Shown one piece after another: positions 31,813-34,196 of a DNA stretch of 34,196 bases. A program made the position numbers and the translations under genes. Position 1 is the first letter of the stretch. Each line of letters opens with the position of its first letter. The notes under the pieces are model-generated. The model saw only the letters and a list, made by a program, of their open reading frames with translations, did no database searches and was not told the origin of the DNA. The stretch comes from Lachnospiraceae bacterium UBA3310 (GTDB taxonomy: Bacteria > Bacillota > Clostridia > Lachnospirales > Lachnospiraceae), in contig DESQ01000018.1 in assembly GCA_002361355.1 (NCBI GenBank), positions 1-34,196 on the forward strand, in the 5' to 3' direction.

Positions 31813-33273
31813 ATGAATCGAAAAATGAAATATTTTCAGGCAGTGCCGCTTATTTTACTAATGTTAATCAGCCTTTCGGCCTGCTCAGGCAAAGAGGAAA
31901 CACAAATGGAAACAGATGTCCCGATGCAGCAGCAGGAGCAGGTCAAAGGGGAAGAACCTGTTGTGGTAAAGGAGGAGAAAGAGGAGGGTTTTGCCACATC
32001 ACAGGAGGCAGTTCTCGCTTATCTGGCAGGGCTTCGGGATAATGATTTCGGGCGTATGGAGGACAGCTTTTTTGATCAAAGCAGAGCTGTGGATATTTCT
32101 AACCAGTATGTGCATTTGTGCGGGATTGACCTGATACCGGAAATAGCCTCCGATGGGTATGTGAAGCTAAGTGAAGACGGAGAGGCGGAAAAGTTTCTGA
32201 AAGAAGAGTTGAACGGAAAAATAGAAGAGACAGATTTTGCGGGTATGGAGTTGTTGGGATTCATTCCGGCGGGTTATTTTACCGACAGCTACAGTACAAA
32301 GGAGTATCAGGATTATCTGAAAAATAATGCAAAAGATAACGGCGGCAGCGAGTTGGAAAACCAGGTGGCGGCCATCCGGATAAACGGGACAACCTATCTG
32401 CTTTTCTTTGATACGATAAAGGCGGATGACAGATGGTATGTACTGCAATTGGGAGGACTTCTGCCGAATCTTTTAGGAGCAGAACCGGAGGAGCTGGTAG
32501 TTCGTCTTGGTGCGGAGAATGAAGAGATACTGGAAGCCGCGCTGCATGAAAATGCCGACACGCCGGAACTGCCGCAGTCCGGAGTCAGTGCGGCTGGGAG
32601 CGGACGCATAGAATCGGAAGGGTATGACACGCCGGAGGATGCGGTGGCGGCTTATCTGGAAGGCGTGAAAGCCTGCGACACGGAACAGATGATCCGTACT
32701 TTTTCTGTAGAGAGTTATGCCCAAAATTATAATATGCAGGCCTATCTGGAACATATGCAGGCTTATATGTTTTTACAGCAGGAGGTGGCAGTTCCCGCTG
32801 CCAATGATTTTACAAAAGCGATGATAGCCTGTGAGAGGAGAGAGCAGTTAAAAGAGGATATCCTTATGCAGGGAAATGCGTTGTATCTCTGGGATTGTTA
32901 TTATCACAATACAGAGCCGGAACAGGATACGCCTTTTAGCTGGGAGGAACTGCAGAAAAAGCTGGATCTGGATTCCATTGAGGTGGTGGAGTTCGTGCCA
33001 CCGGAGACAATTGCGGAAAAAAGCGGGTCGGAGCAGGTGAATGCAATGAGAGACGAAAGGGCTGGAATCTGTGGAGCGGAACAACAGCAGGACTGCGTAG
33101 TGGTTTTTACCTGTGGCGGCGAAAAGTATTGTCTTTTCATGGAAGAAATGCAATATAACGGCAAATGGTATAACAGCGGATTTGGTAATTTTGCGTTCAC
33201 GGCGATAGGAGGTTACGACGATACCATGGGAACGCTGCCCTTTGAGGCATTGGGGGAAATAAGCGATCAATAA
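31813..33273 (+). CDS. lipoprotein with two related NTF2-like/DUF4878-like halves
   Basis: A 486-residue lipoprotein with lipobox LSAC soon after a hydrophobic stretch. Two related segments occur: GFATSQEAVLAYLAGLRDND near residue 60 and GYDTPEDAVAAYLEGVKACD near residue 272, each followed by a similar helical and beta pattern, so the protein arose by internal duplication. Segments of this type (x-T-P-E-x-A-V-x-x-Y) are common in NTF2-like secreted proteins. I chose ATG 31813 with GGGGAGG 9 nt upstream; the frame is open further but begins before the promoter's likely leader. No enzyme motif is seen; function unknown. Confidence 0.8.
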   Translation: MNRKMKYFQAVPLILLMLISLSACSGKEETQMETDVPMQQQEQVKGEEPVVVKEEKEEGFATSQEAVLAYLAGLRDNDFGRMEDSFFDQSRAVDISNQYVHLCGIDLIPEIASDGYVKLSEDGEAEKFLKEELNGKIEETDFAGMELLGFIPAGYFTDSYSTKEYQDYLKNNAKDNGGSELENQVAAIRINGTTYLLFFDTIKADDRWYVLQLGGLLPNLLGAEPEELVVRLGAENEEILEAALHENADTPELPQSGVSAAGSGRIESEGYDTPEDAVAAYLEGVKACDTEQMIRTFSVESYAQNYNMQAYLEHMQAYMFLQQEVAVPAANDFTKAMIACERREQLKEDILMQGNALYLWDCYYHNTEPEQDTPFSWEELQKKLDLDSIEVVEFVPPETIAEKSGSEQVNAMRDERAGICGAEQQQDCVVVFTCGGEKYCLFMEEMQYNGKWYNSGFGNFAFTAIGGYDDTMGTLPFEALGEISDQ

Positions 33274-33297
33274 TGCTGCCGGCTTTCAATAGGATCA

Positions 33298-33331
33298 AAA
33301 AAGAGGACGTTCATCAACACGTCCTCTTTTT
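33298..33331. terminator. bidirectional terminator
   Basis: A perfect 13-bp stem AAAAAGAGGACGT (33298-33310) with ACGTCCTCTTTTT (33319-33331), serving both the lipoprotein gene and the converging rubredoxin gene. Confidence 0.9.
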
Positions 33332-33344
33332 GCCTGATATGGTT

Positions 33345-33518
33345 TTAGTTGTAATTTTCAATGACAGGCTGGAACATATCTTTGCTCACGCCACAGATAG
33401 GGCAGCACCAGTCCGCCGGAAGATCTTCAAATGCAGTGCCGGGTTTGATGCCGTGTTCCGGATCGCCCTTTTCTGGATCATATGTATAACCGCAGGGATT
33501 GCAAAAATACTTTTTCAT
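33345..33518 (-). CDS. rubredoxin
   Basis: A 57-residue rubredoxin, an Fe(SCys)4 electron carrier. It starts MKKYFCNPCGYTYDPEKGD and has the second pair in DWCCPICGVSKDMF; the iron ligands are Cys6, Cys9, Cys39 and Cys42. An extra Cys38 replaces the usual Val before the second pair. It lies about 100 nt downstream of rubrerythrin on the same strand and probably donates electrons to it or to related peroxide-reducing enzymes. AAGGAG precedes the start at 33518. Confidence 0.95.
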   Translation of the reverse strand: MKKYFCNPCGYTYDPEKGDPEHGIKPGTAFEDLPADWCCPICGVSKDMFQPVIENYN

Positions 33519-33573
33519 GGTCGTTAATCTCCTTATCTTTTCGTTTATTTATATGCCGCTTTTGTATCATAGA

Positions 33574-33607
33574 TACGGGGAATTGGTTTTTAAGCCTCAT
33601 CCCCGTA
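33574..33607 (-). terminator. hairpin between rubrerythrin and rubredoxin genes
   Basis: TACGGGGA (33574-33581) pairs with TCCCCGTA (33600-33607), 15 nt after the rubrerythrin stop. No T tract follows on the minus strand, so it may only attenuate or stabilise the transcript. Confidence 0.4.
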
Positions 33608-33621
33608 AATTGCTTTTCGAT

Positions 33622-34161
33622 TTAGCCAAAGTATCTCTTTAACAGGCCGGCAAATGCCTTGCCGTGTCTCGCCTCGTCGCGTGCCATCTCATGCACAGTG
33701 TCATGGATTGCGTCCAGGTTAGCCGCTTTTGCGCGCTTTGCAAGATCAAACTTACCTGCGGTTGCGCCGTTCTCAGCCTCAACTCTCATCTCCAGGTTCT
33801 TCTTGGTGGAGTCGGTTACTACTTCGCCGAGCAATTCAGCAAACTTAGCAGCATGCTCTGCCTCTTCCCAAGCGGCCTTCTCCCAGTACAGACCAATCTC
33901 AGGGTAGCCTTCTCTGTGGGCAACTCTCGCCATAGCAAGATACATACCTACCTCTGTGCACTCGCCGTTGAAGTTTGCGCGAAGGTCAGCCATAATATCC
34001 TCGCTTACGCCCTTCGCTACGCCCACAACATGCTCTGCAGCCCACTCCATCGTGCCGTTCTGTGCCGTGAACTTCTCAGCCGGTGCGCCGCACTGGGGGC
34101 ATTTCTCGGGTGCTGCATCTCCTTCGTGAACGTAACCGCATACCTGACATACAAATTTCAT
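33622..34161 (-). CDS. reverse-type rubrerythrin (NADH peroxidase)
   Basis: A 179-residue peroxide-detoxifying enzyme of anaerobes. A rubredoxin-like domain comes first (FVCQVCGYVHEG, then CPQCGAPAEKF; four Cys ligands at about 5, 8, 21 and 24), followed by a four-helix di-iron domain (about 50-179) with the ligand motifs NFNGECTEVGMY, WEEAEHAAKF and ARDEARHGKAF. This order is the reverse of classic rubrerythrin and matches the clostridial revRbr type, which reduces hydrogen peroxide using NADH via a reductase and rubredoxin. AGGAG lies 8 nt before the start. The promoter region is cut off by the window end. Confidence 0.95.
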   Translation of the reverse strand: MKFVCQVCGYVHEGDAAPEKCPQCGAPAEKFTAQNGTMEWAAEHVVGVAKGVSEDIMADLRANFNGECTEVGMYLAMARVAHREGYPEIGLYWEKAAWEEAEHAAKFAELLGEVVTDSTKKNLEMRVEAENGATAGKFDLAKRAKAANLDAIHDTVHEMARDEARHGKAFAGLLKRYFG

Positions 34162-34196
34162 AGTGTAATCTCCTTTTCTACTACAATATATTTATG

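Noticed and set aside
33273..33527. Plus-strand open frame of 84 codons after the lipoprotein gene
   Set aside because: It passes through a terminator stem and is antisense to an intact rubredoxin gene on the minus strand.

Overview
The window looks like chromosomal DNA of a spore-forming, anaerobic, moderate-GC Clostridia, most likely a Lachnospiraceae member. The evidence is the Bacillus-like order mazG - hup - rqcP - yabP - yabQ - divIC - spoIIE-like - tilS - hpt - ftsH, several spore-coat-type genes (CotS-like, CotH-like, transglutaminase), a reverse-type rubrerythrin with a rubredoxin, strong GGAGG ribosome binding sites, and many genes resembling Lachnospiraceae proteins. The family assignment is inference; no marker gene was searched.

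Layout. 1-1200: a small unrecognised gene, a tRNA-Pro(CGG) with its own promoter and terminator, a truncated AraC-type remnant and a small HPr-like gene. 1362-6627: an AraC regulator followed by two glycoside hydrolases (GH127, zinc/cysteine type, and GH3), a small plant-glycan locus without a transporter in view. 6758-11797: a small protein, CCA-adding enzyme, CotS-like kinase-fold protein and a large PEGA-domain lipoprotein. 12007-12751: an AT-rich MNT/HEPN toxin-antitoxin-type pair sitting behind two terminator hairpins. 12811-20899: the conserved housekeeping/sporulation block. 21211-26317: a GH13 amylase, then a membrane-anchored transglutaminase-like protein and a membrane-anchored CotH-type kinase. 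26372-29552: an ECF sigma factor, a single-pass putative anti-sigma factor and a VWA-domain lipoprotein. 29645-34161: Hsp20 (minus), a TIM-barrel protein, an HPr-like protein (minus), a lipoprotein with two related halves, and rubredoxin and rubrerythrin (minus).

The most informative regulatory observation is a pair of identical promoter-like elements, TGCAACC - 16 nt - GGTATTA, one before the ECF sigma gene and one before the VWA lipoprotein gene. They predict an autoregulated sigma regulon that includes the VWA protein. A second good match is a sigma-E-type sporulation promoter (GCATATT - 14 nt - CATACATT) before yabP.

I see no insertion sequence, CRISPR array, prophage or rRNA. The window is mostly ordinary core genome. 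The less ordinary parts are the sigma/VWA regulon, the transglutaminase-CotH pair, a spoIIE-position gene lacking the membrane domain, and a possible Shine-Dalgarno-masking leader before hsp20.
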